Shown: piece by piece, positions 33,941 to 45,136 of the stretch
Position numbering within the stretch: the stretch's first letter is position 1
How the letters are laid out: every line of letters begins with the position of its first letter
Assembly: GCA_010015745.1 (NCBI GenBank)
Contig: ML978235.1
Span: forward strand, 1 to 64,000
Direction: 5' to 3'
Source of the DNA: Setomelanomma holmii
Lineage: Eukaryota; Ascomycota; Dothideomycetes; Pleosporales; Phaeosphaeriaceae
Length of the DNA stretch: 64,000 nt
Notes under the pieces: generated by a model
Databases searched by the model: none
Told to the model about the DNA's origin: nothing
What the model saw: only the letters and a program-made list of their open reading frames with translations
Translations under genes and position numbers: made by a program

Positions 33941-34520
33941 TTTTGGCGCGGATGTGATTCTCTGAAACTTGGATGGAGTGCGTGTGGACCACAAAGCCTG
34001 ATATTCGACCTGTCCCTTGCGAAGTCGGCAATATAGAGCTTTCCCGTTTGTATCCGCTGACAGAGAGTTTTTGGCAGAAGCTCTACCTGCGGGAATGGAG
34101 GCAAAACAGGCGAACGAGTGCGCATGTATGTTGCAGCCACGTTTGCGTTGGTGAGGTATGGCGTGAAGGACGTCTGACAGCGCTATCTTCTTGCCGTGTG
34201 CTCATCTAAGATGCGTCGCACATATGCAAGCCGCCGTATGCTAGAATCGAGTGTCGTCCACAGTTATTGGTCCAGTGCATACAACGCTTATCAGAACGAC
34301 ATGATTGGGCTCTGCGTGAGGCTCTGCGTGGCACGAGCTTGACCGGTCAAGCGCACAGCCCAGTGGCTTCCTGGGGACGGACTGCTCTCGACCCACATAT
34401 ACGTCCGCATCGGTACTACAAGTATTAATTACATCCTGTTTACTCACGTACGAGAATGTGCACATTCAGACGCAAACACAATCTCTAACCTAGCGCAGCA
34501 TCGCCAAGCACTTATGTAAC

Positions 34521-36863
34521 ATGGCAGACGCTGGACCCAAACCCATGGTGCAATGGCAGATGGATATTCCCGCACTTACTTTGTTGTTTGTCAAAGCAGG
34601 TGCGCATGGTTTGAAACAGATTGCACTAGCCGGTGTCGACGTGCATACGATTGGAGCCCTGCTGACGCTCGGAAACCTCGTTCCTGCCTCGGTTGAGTTT
34701 CGAAGGAAACTGGACGTGTGCCGCACCGAACAAAGGCGGTCACAATCCTGGATCTACAAAACTATCGAAATCGGAGCTGCGACCAACTTCCTCGCTGATG
34801 AGCTCCTGAAGACTCGGGCCGGTGAGAACGCCCTCGCACTGTTCACCGCCGTTATGCCTGTCCTTGCGGAGAGCGCATACACAGATGCCATATTGCACTT
34901 ATTCGCGTCAAGCCGCATTGAAGCCGACACTACCCCCGGTATCGGACAATTGTTGCGACTTCGCCATAGTCTACTTCCGTTCACCGATGCCATGGGCCTC
35001 AAGAACAAGATCATGCAGTACCACCTGTTATTCCGAAAATATGCATCGTCAAACCAAGAGCCGTATAACGCCATACCGGGACCTGTTACCATGTCGAAAC
35101 TCATTCAAGCCTTTCGATGCATTGAAATGCACGGTGAGGTGCATAAGTTGATCTACAGAGGCCTGCAAGGCGCTGCCTGGACGGCAACTTATGCGTGGGA
35201 AATCCTACGACTTGGCGTGTGCATGATTGTTCCTAGTCCCGATGGAGACATACAAGTTCCGATTAGCGAATCATTGGATAAGGCCCAGGTGGTGCTATAT
35301 ATAGCGGACCTGACCAGCGAAGGTATCGAGCTGTGTAAAGATGGCGCTGTGGAGGAGCTCATTCAACGTACTACCATCTCTGCCACCGATATTGAGTGGA
35401 CGATCGACTGCGATGCAATCAACTTCCTCTCGTCGCAACACCCTGAAGTTGCTGCAAACGAAAAGTTGTGCCGAAAATTGTCAGAATTTGTGGCAGCCAA
35501 AACACTCGACTCCGTTGCAGCTCTGTCCGGCGAATTGACCTACTCTGTGAACACAAAGCGCAACAAATACAGTGTACCTCCCACTTTGAGGAGCTACCAG
35601 GACCATATTCTACCTTCGGTCCAAAAGCGCAGCATCACAATTCTCATACTTTTGGGGTTCCTTCCGCCCGGATGGGAAGAGTTCGAGTTTGCAGAGCATG
35701 GCTTCACCACGGGTATCCGTCGGCAATATGAGAGCCAGCCCGACGCAACAACTTCCTGCTGGTCATGGATGGAATCTCCATCTGGCCTCGCGTGGTGGTC
35801 CGACAAGCTGGACAGGTTGGTTGTACAGGAACTACAGCACTGGTTGCATGATGCGTCTTTGAGCAATGGAAGCGCGATCCGCCCTGTTCATATTCTGAAC
35901 ACGGTGAAAAACGCGGTGTTGTTTGCATCACTCTTGTCTTTCACTGATTGGCACATCAGTCTGCGTCGCATCTCAGCGAGCTTCTTCAACGCAGCAGTGC
36001 TTCGCCAAGGTGGAAGTACATTGAACATCAACCAAATCAACAATATGCAAATGATACAACAATTTTGTACCGCCCATCCGCTTCCCGAACCACTCTTCTG
36101 GTCGCTTGGACAAGAGCTCAACGGCGTTGTTCTGCTCCGTCATGTGTTACTGTCGCAAAACCTCCTAGATATCGATGGAATTGTCATACGATTCGCTCCA
36201 GGTCGCATCGTTTTTGGTGGAGAGACATGTTCTGAAATAGCGGCCTCGCCTCATGGTCTGGCCAACGATGCAGGCAGGTTGCCAGCTCAGCAGCAAAAGT
36301 ACCACCCTGCGTCACTCTCAGAATCTATCAAACTGTCTACCGAGAGCCACATTGCTGGGAGTATTGTCTATGTCAATCTCAGCGCTTATCACACACCGGA
36401 AAATCAGAATAGGCCTTCTTTACCACAAGTCATCCGTATCAGATCCGAATTGGTCGCCGAAGTCCTCTCAAACATGCTCGTCACTTTGCCATGCACCCAC
36501 GATTACTACGCTCCTCTCTCTTGTGCAGAAAGGAAACTCTGGTGCTGGAATGAAGGGCTGTTATTCTCCAGTAACGAAGTCACTCTTATCTCAAAGGAGG
36601 ACGGGCAGCCCAAGGTCGACTTGCGAAAAGATTCGCTTGAACTGATGGGCTCCGCGCCACGAGACGGGACAACAGTGTACTATCAGACGGTCCATGGAAA
36701 CGGACTGTATCAGTGGCTAGCATGTCACTTCGCTTCGGAGCACCATTTGTTATGCGTGATGCAACACAAGGCTTGTGTTACATGTACCATGGCGGCGGTG
36801 AAGACTTTCATTGAGCAGCACCCTCATATACAAGAACTCGATGTTTGCATTGTTACTGAGTGA
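34521..36863 (+). CDS. Large uncharacterised fungal protein, single exon
   Basis: A single open frame of 780 residues begins MADAGPKPMVQWQMDIPALT. The N-terminal third has helical hydrophobic stretches (LLFVKAGAHGLKQIALAGVD, TIGALLTLGNLVPASVEFRR) and looks like a conserved fungal domain. Mid-protein there are no obvious catalytic motifs or membrane spans. The C-terminus has HKACVTC, a CxxC-type cysteine pair, and ends in QELDVCIVTE. I do not recognise the family. It starts about 580 bp from the divergent D-amino-acid oxidase gene and lies upstream of the co-oriented aminotransferase. Shared regulation with these is possible but unproven. Confidence 0.85.
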   Translation: MADAGPKPMVQWQMDIPALTLLFVKAGAHGLKQIALAGVDVHTIGALLTLGNLVPASVEFRRKLDVCRTEQRRSQSWIYKTIEIGAATNFLADELLKTRAGENALALFTAVMPVLAESAYTDAILHLFASSRIEADTTPGIGQLLRLRHSLLPFTDAMGLKNKIMQYHLLFRKYASSNQEPYNAIPGPVTMSKLIQAFRCIEMHGEVHKLIYRGLQGAAWTATYAWEILRLGVCMIVPSPDGDIQVPISESLDKAQVVLYIADLTSEGIELCKDGAVEELIQRTTISATDIEWTIDCDAINFLSSQHPEVAANEKLCRKLSEFVAAKTLDSVAALSGELTYSVNTKRNKYSVPPTLRSYQDHILPSVQKRSITILILLGFLPPGWEEFEFAEHGFTTGIRRQYESQPDATTSCWSWMESPSGLAWWSDKLDRLVVQELQHWLHDASLSNGSAIRPVHILNTVKNAVLFASLLSFTDWHISLRRISASFFNAAVLRQGGSTLNINQINNMQMIQQFCTAHPLPEPLFWSLGQELNGVVLLRHVLLSQNLLDIDGIVIRFAPGRIVFGGETCSEIAASPHGLANDAGRLPAQQQKYHPASLSESIKLSTESHIAGSIVYVNLSAYHTPENQNRPSLPQVIRIRSELVAEVLSNMLVTLPCTHDYYAPLSCAERKLWCWNEGLLFSSNEVTLISKEDGQPKVDLRKDSLELMGSAPRDGTTVYYQTVHGNGLYQWLACHFASEHHLLCVMQHKACVTCTMAAVKTFIEQHPHIQELDVCIVTE

Positions 36864-37254
36864 GTGTCAAAGAGAGACCAGCAGAATATTCCAAGCTTCC
36901 TATTAGCAGTAGTTGAAATGTGGACATAGATATGATAAGGGGTCCCAGCGCAATGGGATTACGTGGAAAACTTGGTAACATGTAATGTACAATATTTCAT
37001 AGTAAGCAGAAACAAGTAAGATTCGGTACGATGTGAGGTTGCAGCTTTTGCGTTACAAAACAACCTCATTGTGCCGCGGCCCTCACCGGTGGTAATGCAT
37101 GCCGACACCACTTCTTCCAACCAGTAAACACACAGCAGCGGTATGGTCTTATCCGGCTCTATAGATAACACTAGACCACTTACGTATAAAGGATCAGGCC
37201 ATGATCTTACAAACATGATCAGTTCATCGGACCATTGGCTCAATTACCGTTACG

Positions 37255-38671
37255 ATGCTCATGCTTCCTACGACCGACGATGCGTGCGAAGGAAGTACTT
37301 CAACTACCTTTGACCCACGCAATGCCCGTAACCTTATGCGTTTCGGCCTCCCTTTCACTCCTTTTGTTGTTGAACGTGCACAAGGCTGTTATCTCTACAC
37401 AGTAGAGCGCCATGCACTATTGGACTGGTCGTCCGGGCAACTGGCCGGCATACTCGGGCACTCGCATCCGCGGATCATCGATGCAGTGTGCTCGGCATCA
37501 GCTACACTGAGTCATATCGGAAGCGCACAATTGTGTCCATCAGTGATGAAGCTTGCTCAAAAGCTTTCGGAGCTTCTGCCAGAGCCGCTTTCAAAGAGCA
37601 TGTTTTTGTCCACCGGAAGTGAGGCATGTGAAGCTGCTATACGAATGGCCAAAGCGTATACTGGGAAGTGGGAGATTGTCGGACTCGGCTCAAGCTGGCA
37701 CGGTATGACCAGTGGTAGTCTGAGTGCACAGTATCACTCGGGCCGAAAAGGTCACGGGCCTACCGTAAGTTTACAATGCCGTTGCTAGGTCGAATCGGAT
37801 GTGCTAAATCGAGTGTTCGTGTCAGATGCCGGGCAACTATATGTTGCCAGCTCCAAATCCGGCGAAATCACCTTTCAAGAACGCCGATGGCTCATGGAAC
37901 TGGCAAGACGAACTAGATTACGGGTGGAGCCTAGTCGATCAAGGGTGTTGTGGCTCACTTGCAGCAGTCGTCATAGAGCCTATCTTGTCATCAGGCGGCA
38001 TGCTCTCCCTACCGAAAGGGTACCTTGTGGCGATGAAGAAACATTGCGAGAAGCGAAATATGCTTCTCATTGTGGACGAAGCACAGACGGCGCTAGGACG
38101 AACAGGGACCATGTTTGCGTTCGAGCAGGAAGGTATTGTGCCCGACATCTTGGTATTGAGCAAAACACTGGGTGCCGGATTTCCCTTGAGTGCAATCATC
38201 ACCAGTGAAGATGTAGCTCAACGATGCGACGAGCTCGATTTCTTCTTCTGCACCACGCATGTCAACGATCCACTTCCTGCTTCCGTCGGTCTCGCAGTGT
38301 TGGAAACGGTCATTCGCGACGACCTGGTCTCGCGCGCGCGGGTGGTAGGAGAAACTCTGTTTCAAGGTCTCGAAAACCTTGAATGCAAGTACTCTTTCAT
38401 TAGAGATGTGCGCGGACGAGGAATGCTGTTGGGGTTGGAAGTTGCCTCCAAAATCGAGGGCGTGACAGACCAGACTATTGCGTCGGCATTGTCGCAAAAG
38501 ATGACTGAGCTGGGCTTGTGGCTAAATTTAACAACTCATGGTAGAGTGTTTCGAGTTGCTCCACCCTTGACCGTCTCGGATGCTGAAGTGGCTGAAGGTC
38601 TGCGTATCATGGAGAAGGCATGCAACTTAGTGGCATATGAACTGGAATACCGCGCAGTTCCTCACCTATAG
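37255..38671 (+). CDS. PLP-dependent class III aminotransferase, dialkylglycine decarboxylase-like
   Basis: Two exons (37255-37764 and 37826-38671) encode 451 residues. Class III features are complete: DWSSGQLAGILGHSHPRIID near the start, FLSTGSEACEAAIRMAKAYT (cofactor phosphate contact), SSWHGMTSG, and LLIVDEAQTALGRTGTMFAF with the PLP-binding Asp. LSKTLGAGFPLSAII carries the Schiff-base Lys. Sequence features such as GLGSSWHGMTSGS resemble 2,2-dialkylglycine decarboxylase. That enzyme decarboxylates alpha,alpha-disubstituted amino acids such as aminoisobutyrate and then transaminates. With the D-amino-acid oxidase 3.3 kb away, the locus looks directed at non-proteinogenic amino acids, but the substrate is inferred. 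Confidence 0.9.
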
Positions 38672-39663
38672 TCTCGCGTTGATCAAGTTATTACCCTTTC
38701 TACTGTAACATTGGGGGTGTACGAAGAACATGGCCAAGTGTCTTGAAAATAGCTGTGCTTGTGTGGATACATCAGACTTTATTGGTAGCAGGGCATCATG
38801 CTAGTGTCTGCTACATGCTGAGAAGACATGTGAAGAGTAAAACGCCGTAATGTGGTGCTATGATTGCACATCTGCTCAACCGCCACGCTATGCTCCTATC
38901 CAGAATGCCTCGGACCCTCGTAGACGCTACAGACAAGGCGTTCATCGCAACAGTATCAATCGCCGAGCTCCTCCTTTATAGATGCATGTCAGTTCGTGAG
39001 CGTTACTGAAGAAGGCCGCGCAGCAGGCAAGACCCAATCCTTGTGAGTAAGTCGGGAGCCGCCTTACAGCGCAGTCGAAGCATTGTCAGCCCTTGACCTA
39101 CAGCTCCAAAGCCGCTATATACCTACCCATCTAGTGTAGGTCAAGCTTGCCACAGAGTCTGCTTGTGACCGTGAGACCATTTTGAGGGAGATCATGCCTG
39201 CAGTGTGACATCGTTCCGAGATTGTGCATCCTTATTGATGACTTTGTCAGGGTATACACAACTTCACCTCCAAAGGACAAGCTCTCTTCTGCCTCCGGCG
39301 GTCCTCCGGAGGTGCCTGCGGCGATCGTCTTAGTGGTTGTGGTGGGTGGTGGTGTTGGGGAAAGTTTTGGTGTTCCTCTACTGCCTCATCACGTGAGGAA
39401 GACACTTCTTTGACCCATGAGCGTGCAGAGCTCATGAGCCAATCAGCATTCGGGCGTTCTTTGTATTGGACCACTAGATCATACCTTGACTGCGGAGAGA
39501 GATGTAAGATCTCTGAACTTCGAATCGATTCAGCATGGCTTCATACCCATTCTTCAATACCTAAACTATGTACAGAGGCTGGTCACGAAACCATATTTCT
39601 CCATCACAAACTCCCGTAAACGCCAACATCCCTCATAACTCGTACAAACATAGAATCAAACAC
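38672..39663. other. Intergenic, no gene seen
   Basis: About 1 kb between the aminotransferase and the peroxidase relic. No protein-like frame or repeat was recognised. Confidence 0.5.
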
Positions 39664-40724
39664 TCAATGCCTAGGCGCAAACAACGGCATACCCCTCATC
39701 TCCCTCTTCGCATTTGTCGCCCTCGGCAACGCGCCCGTACAATCCACCAATCCATTTGTCCCACCACTTCCAAACAGCGCCTTCTTGCCCATTGCATACG
39801 CAAACTTGCCATTCCACTTGCCCTGATTATTCACAAAGCCACTAAACTCCTTGCCTACCTGCTGATGCACCGCAAGTTTCGTATCACTTGGCAGGACCAC
39901 GACGCCTTGCGGCGGCTTCAGCGTGTCAGAGTAGTACTTGACGTCCCAGACACCCGGGGTGGAGTCTTGGGGCTTGCCGACGGCGTCGGCGGAGGTGTTG
40001 AAATTGAATTGGTTGGAGGTGGAGTGCGCGCCGAGGAGGGCAGCGAGATCGACTTCGTTGAAGCCTTTGTCTCGGAAGAGCTTGAAGAGGTCGGCGGCGG
40101 GGGGGTTGACGTCGGGCAGGAGGCCGTCGGGTGCAGGTGTGGTGGAATCTTTGCGGCCGACGAAGGTTTTCACTTGTGGGCCCCCAGGGCATGTCACGAT
40201 TGCGTGGGTACCTGCGAAGACTAGGTGGGTGTTAGTGGTTGGATTGTCAGGTGGTTCGATGGGATAAGGACGTACCAATCATGTCGGCGACACTGGTGTC
40301 CAATCTTTGTGCCATGCCTTGCACGTAGTCGGCGATGGGTTGCAAGCCTTTATTCTCACCACGGGCCAACTCTCCAGCAAGAATGAGACTGCCATCGCAG
40401 CCATTCTTTGCTCCGAGCGATGTCTTCCATGCTGTGATATGTCAGCGTGGTCCAGCACAAGTGGTGTGGACACCATGACTCACCTCCACAGTCGTGGAAG
40501 ATCAACCGGATAGCAGCACGCGCATCTGGGTTGCACTGCCCATCAGTGAGGAACTTGGCAGTCAACTCCTTCGAGACTGAGGTTCAAACCGCTGGACAGC
40601 TTCCCCCATCACGAGCCTCGATTGGGGCAACGTTACGTGCGAAGAGTGGTAATATGGCAGACACATCAGGAAGTGAGAAGGCGGCTGCCGAAGTGGCGAA
40701 CAGCAGAAGGCTTGAGGTATACGT
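39664..40724 (-). pseudogene. Class II-type fungal heme peroxidase with a nonsense codon
   Basis: Three exons on the minus strand read as a secreted peroxidase. A signal-like stretch YTSSLLLFATSAAAFSLP is followed by ARAAIRLIFHDCG (distal His), NGCDGSLILAGELARGENKG, THAIVTCPGGPQVKTFVGRK and LAALLGAHSTSNQF (proximal His). Introns lie at about 40440-40492 and 40218-40279. Two lesions stand out. The codon after SCPAV is TGA where the family has Trp (TGG). The expected initiator before YTSSLL is ACG, with no in-frame ATG upstream. Such peroxidases oxidise lignin-like or phenolic substrates. All heme-binding residues remain, so inactivation looks recent. Alternative splicing around the TGA seems unlikely. 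Confidence 0.75.
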
Positions 40725-42444
40725 CTTTGGAAAGAGTGCAAAAGTGTGGCTTTTCCAATGCCGTTGAATCTTCCACTTAGAGAGACTTGTGGAAATGAGA
40801 TTGCTTGGTAGTTCTTCCACAAACCCGAATGTAGATCTCTTCTTATACACTTCTCATTCAGCAGACTGCTTTGGTGGCTTAGGGCGAGACTCTGCCCGAC
40901 GAGCAGATTCTGATCGCGATCCTGCCACAAACAAGCCGCAGCATGAGTCCAGTCCAGCTGAAGCGATAAGAGGGCGTCCATCAGGTACGATAGCATGAGA
41001 CTGTGGAGGAAAAGAGACCAGGGCTGTCATATTGGCACTCGGTATGGCTTGGCTTGGCTTTGATAGACTTGATGCTTATTATTTCAAGCGAAGCCGATCC
41101 AACGACCCGGATCTAGTACCAGCTTCAAGAAGAGTGGGTCGATGAGGCTACGAGCTATGGCGGAGGTTTACCACCGAAGCCTCCTACCCCGATATCTTGT
41201 AGGGCGTTTTATGCCAATACTTGGCGCATATAACTGTCCTCAGACAACGTAGAGTGGCTACGCCATAAGCTGACACTGATTTGAATATTCTGATGCCCAA
41301 AATTTTTAACCAAGTCCTCTTCTGCTACGTCGAGACACTTTGCTATAAACAAGCTGGATCATCTTGGGGCTAGCTTTTTTCCTTGGGGGTGGAGCACTGG
41401 TGAAGTTCCAGAGGAGCAAGCCAAACGAGGCTGGACACAGACGTCAGACTAGCTTTTCGTGACCAGTGCACTGCGAGGACAAAGCAAAAATGTCCGAGCG
41501 CTAGCCTCGTGGCATGATCGCTGCCGGGTATGGTAGCTTGGTACTTGGTTGAGCTGGGAGATTGGCAGGGGTACCGTGTATGCTAATGCCAGCAAGGCTG
41601 CGCTACGCTCAAAAAGCACCAGCAAAGAAATAAGAGAAGCCAAGAATGATCGTAGTCGTGAGGACGGCGACTTACCGGGATTCTTTTGGTAGTGGAGGTG
41701 CTTGTGCGGCTGACTACACATCCAGATCCTGCACGACAAAGGTCTAGAGCTGAACAATAACAGCGATTCCATTGGGGCCTTCGGATGACAAGACATTGAA
41801 GAATGCAAGCCTTCCGAGGCGCTCGGCAGTGTAGCTTATCAGGGCTGGAAGGTGTCTGGCATGGCTCGTCGTTAGCGAATTTGAGTGCATTCTTCAGGTG
41901 CAATGCGTGCTATCTTTGGCCGCGGTGGCTAGATGAATGAAGCGTCATGGAATGGCAACTTGCTCTTACGATTGTCGTGGAAACAACATACGTCGCCACT
42001 TTCATGTGCAACGAACATGGTAAATCTAGTCCAGTCGCACGACAAAGAAGATCTGGTGGACGAGTTCTCGTGATTCGGTTGCTGCTCGGCGCGGCTGTGA
42101 AAGACACTAGCCACGATATATCTAGAACACCGAGCGAATAACGAGCAGAATAGCATGATGCCAAGACCGGAAAGTCCCAGTTCATCCGAATTGCGGAACC
42201 CCCGCGTTGTAGTCTCGGGTTCGCTTGTACACCCTGATTTCGTGGTAGCTTGAACAGCAGCATGGCAGCCCCGGGACGCCTGATCGCATGGTGTTGTGGA
42301 GACTTCGACGATGCCAAGACGCACACTCGGCAAAGCGTAGGTTGTCGGTGTGATTGATGCGCTATACAAACATGTGCATTGCGAGCTTTCGAGGTTAGCG
42401 TCCACCAGCGAGAGTCTTTCCCTTCTGCTGAATGCAGCCTCAGC
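40725..42444. other. Intergenic, no gene seen
   Basis: About 1.7 kb. Overlapping ORFs of 100-185 codons on the minus strand (for example at 41910-42467) begin with non-ATG codons and have no recognisable protein character. Confidence 0.5.
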
Positions 42445-43002
42445 TCATAGCCTCGCTCTATCGACAACGAGGCGCTCCAAGCCTGCCTTCAACTCGTCGG
42501 CCATTCCGGACTTGCCAGGTCGGCGACTTTCACGGTCAACGAAGACATGAATGAACTCTCCAACGGCCTTCAAGTCGTCTTGCCCACGCTCGAAAACGCC
42601 AATCTCATAAACGACTGAGCTCTTGCCTAGCTTGTTGACTCGCAGAGCTAGATCGACTACTGCGGGGAACTCGATGGGCGCAAAGTAGTCACAGTGCGAA
42701 TGAACAACCAGTCCGATTTGCGACGAAGTGGGCGGGTGCAGCGCGCAATGCTTGATCAGGTAGGTGTTGACCACTGAATCGAAGCTAGTTCCTTCTTGAT
42801 AAGCAATGGGCGTAGATGAGGTTTGGATGACATACAGAAAGTAGTAGACGGAGTTGTTGAGGTGATGGTACATGTCATTGTCGCTCCTGCCTGCCGTGTT
42901 AGTCATCTCAGGGCAGAGGAGAGAGAGAAGGAGCAACCATCGCGTGCGGTATTCCAGCTCGAAGCCGTAGTCGCTTCTCTTGCGCGCCTTCAGTGTCTCC
43001 AT
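42445..43002 (-). CDS. Hotdog-fold acyl-CoA thioesterase
   Basis: Three exons on the minus strand starting METLKARKRSDYGFELEYRT give about 150 residues. Splicing a 44-bp GTTGCT...GCAG intron creates TRWSDNDMYHHLNNSVYYFL. This is the hotdog thioesterase signature: R-x-x-D-x-D-x-x-x-H-x-N-N-x-x-Y. The second intron (GTATGT...ACTAG) joins it to FDSVVNTYLIKH. The rest has IGLVVHSHCDYFAPIEFPAV and LGKSSVVYEIGVFERGQDD, typical of the 4-hydroxybenzoyl-CoA thioesterase-like family. These enzymes cleave acyl-CoA or acyl-ACP thioesters. It is divergent from the pseudouridine synthase gene at 43254, with a shared 250-bp promoter. Confidence 0.9.
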   Translation of the reverse strand: METLKARKRSDYGFELEYRTRWLLLLSLLCPEMTNTAGRSDNDMYHHLNNSVYYFLYVIQTSSTPIAYQEGTSFDSVVNTYLIKHCALHPPTSSQIGLVVHSHCDYFAPIEFPAVVDLALRVNKLGKSSVVYEIGVFERGQDDLKAVGEFIHVFVDRESRRPGKSGMADELKAGLERLVVDRARL

Positions 43003-43253
43003 CTCGCGACCATTGGCGATGTTGGAGAGCGACGGTGGGGTGCATCTGCGCGATGGTGAAGCGTCCCAGGTAAAGCTACCCTACCCAAACTTTTGCGCCT
43101 CGGCTCGCCCAGAGATGCCCAAGATTTCCAACGTGCATCCCACCACCAACCCCGCCATCCGCCGTCGCATTGGCGCCCTCTCCCCGAATCCTCGCGTACC
43201 TTGCCGCCAAAGGGTGCCTGCCTGTCCCGAAGACACCGACAGGCTCACCCTCG

Positions 43254-44696
43254 ATGGCCCTCGTGCCTTCTCCGCCACGCGACAAGTACCCTCCGCTGCC
43301 TGACGACAAATTTCCTTGGAAAGACCCGCCAGCTGTGGCTATCACGCCCTGCGACCCGTGGCCGCCGCCATACTATCTCGAAGATGGCCTGCGCAAGGTG
43401 AAGCCATATCACTTCACATACAACACATACTGCAAGCAGCGATGGCGGGGCAGAGAAATTCTCGATATTTTCGCGAGCGAATTCCGTGACCGGCCCACCG
43501 AGTACTATGAGAAGGCTATCATAGAAGGGCGCGTAGTAGTGAATGGGCAGCCAGTACCGAGCACCAAGACCATCATAAAGAATGGCGACATCATCTCCCA
43601 CACGCTGCATCGACACGAGCCTCCATGCACCGCAAGTCCAGTCGGCATAGTCCACGAAGATGACGACCTCATTGTCATCAACAAGCCGGCAGGCATGCCA
43701 GTACACCCCGCAGGGCGCTACAACTTCAATTCAATCATAGAGATCATGAGGGCAGATCGTGGCTATGGTTGGAATCCACTACCGTGCAATCGCCTGGACA
43801 GGCTGACGAGCGGCATCATGTTTATTGGCAAGCATCGGCAAGCGGCAGAAGATATGAGCGCACAAATACGGGGAAGGACAGTCAAGAAGGAATACATCAC
43901 GCGCGTCGTGGGCGAGTTTCCGGAGGGCGAGGTGCTTTGCGAGAAGCCCATATTGCAAATCAGCCCAAAGCTTGGGCTCAATCGCGTGCGCGCAAATGGC
44001 AAGGAAGCCCTGACGGTGTTCAAGCGGCTTGCCTACTATCCACCAAAAGACGATGGCATAACACAACATGAAGTCAACGGCGACGCGGCTCCTGAGACGC
44101 AACCTTGGAAGAAGATGCGCGGCTACTCGATCGTCCGCTGCTTCCCTGTCACAGGCCGCACCCACCAATTGCGTGTCCACCTTCAGTTCCTCGGTCATCC
44201 CATCTCGAACGACCCCATATATGCAAATCAACGTGTTTTTGGTCCCTCGCTCGGTCGCGGCCACTCTGAGGAGGAGAACGACGAAGACATCATGTCACGT
44301 CTCTCACGCATGGGCAAGGAAGACATTGCTGACGCGGTCGCTTACCATGACGAGATGGTGGACGCATATAACAAACGAAAAGCAGAGAAAATGACAGGAG
44401 AGGCCTGTGATGTATGCGACACGCCCTTGTACAGCGACCCAGGAACGCACGAGCTGGGTATATATCTTCATGCTCGAAGATACAGATGTGAGGAGGGCAA
44501 GTGGGACTACGAGACAGGCTTGCCAGACTGGGCACTGCCACCACCTGGCTATGAGGGGCCAAGAGAGAGCACCAAAGAGACCGATCCATTAGCAGTGGAC
44601 CTACAAAAGCTTGGTCTGGAAGATCGTGAACCCGCGACTGGTGCGGACGAAACGACGAAGCTATCGAAAGCTGGTGACAGTGCCTTACCGGTATAG
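43254..44696 (+). CDS. PUS9: RluA-family tRNA pseudouridine synthase (Pus9-like)
   Basis: A single exon of 480 residues from MALVPSPPRDKYPPLPDDKF. An S4-like region (FASEFRDRPTEYYEKAIIEG, VVVNGQPV) is followed by the catalytic pseudouridine synthase core. VGIVHEDDDLIVINKPAGMP comes first, then CNRLDRLTSGIMF with the catalytic Asp, and YSIVRCFPVTGRTHQLRVHL. The match to yeast Pus9, which modifies U32 of mitochondrial tRNAs, is in the N-terminal layout; Rib2/Pus8 is the close alternative. The fungal C-terminal extension carries a CDVCDTPLYSDP cysteine pair. The open frame extends upstream to 43170 only through non-ATG codons. The 440-bp gap to the next gene holds nothing recognisable. Confidence 0.93.
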   Translation: MALVPSPPRDKYPPLPDDKFPWKDPPAVAITPCDPWPPPYYLEDGLRKVKPYHFTYNTYCKQRWRGREILDIFASEFRDRPTEYYEKAIIEGRVVVNGQPVPSTKTIIKNGDIISHTLHRHEPPCTASPVGIVHEDDDLIVINKPAGMPVHPAGRYNFNSIIEIMRADRGYGWNPLPCNRLDRLTSGIMFIGKHRQAAEDMSAQIRGRTVKKEYITRVVGEFPEGEVLCEKPILQISPKLGLNRVRANGKEALTVFKRLAYYPPKDDGITQHEVNGDAAPETQPWKKMRGYSIVRCFPVTGRTHQLRVHLQFLGHPISNDPIYANQRVFGPSLGRGHSEEENDEDIMSRLSRMGKEDIADAVAYHDEMVDAYNKRKAEKMTGEACDVCDTPLYSDPGTHELGIYLHARRYRCEEGKWDYETGLPDWALPPPGYEGPRESTKETDPLAVDLQKLGLEDREPATGADETTKLSKAGDSALPV

Positions 44697-45136
44697 CCAC
44701 GGCGAAGTTGTGCTATCATTTATTTTCTCCGCATAGATCTTCAAGATACCCAAATTTTGAATGCAATAGTTTGTCCGCATCGGCATTCTCTCTGCGCATC
44801 TTTGAGCTTTCGCAATCTATGATTGTTAATCGAGACATCAAACAAGCATATTTCTACGCCTCGTAACGGCTGTCCCGTTAAAGAACTGTTATGCTTGCCT
44901 AGTTTGGTATGATCTCCGACGTCATCAGCATAGAGGGGCGGACGCGACCCCACCAACGTGCGCGCGATTGGCTTCCACCTCACCTTTACTGACATTGATT
45001 CCCTCTTTAGCCGCGGTTCTACCGCTCCGGAAGTGCACACTTCGTATAATAGTATCGTCCTTCAGACAAATCCTCACATAGCTCACTCACTCCAACTCAC
45101 ACACTTCACCTTCCAATTGTCAAGTTCACTTACACG

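Noticed and set aside
41910..42467. 185-codon minus-strand open frame
   Set aside because: It starts in a region without promoter or family features and its residues look like random translation. An overlapping frame of similar length exists, as expected by chance.
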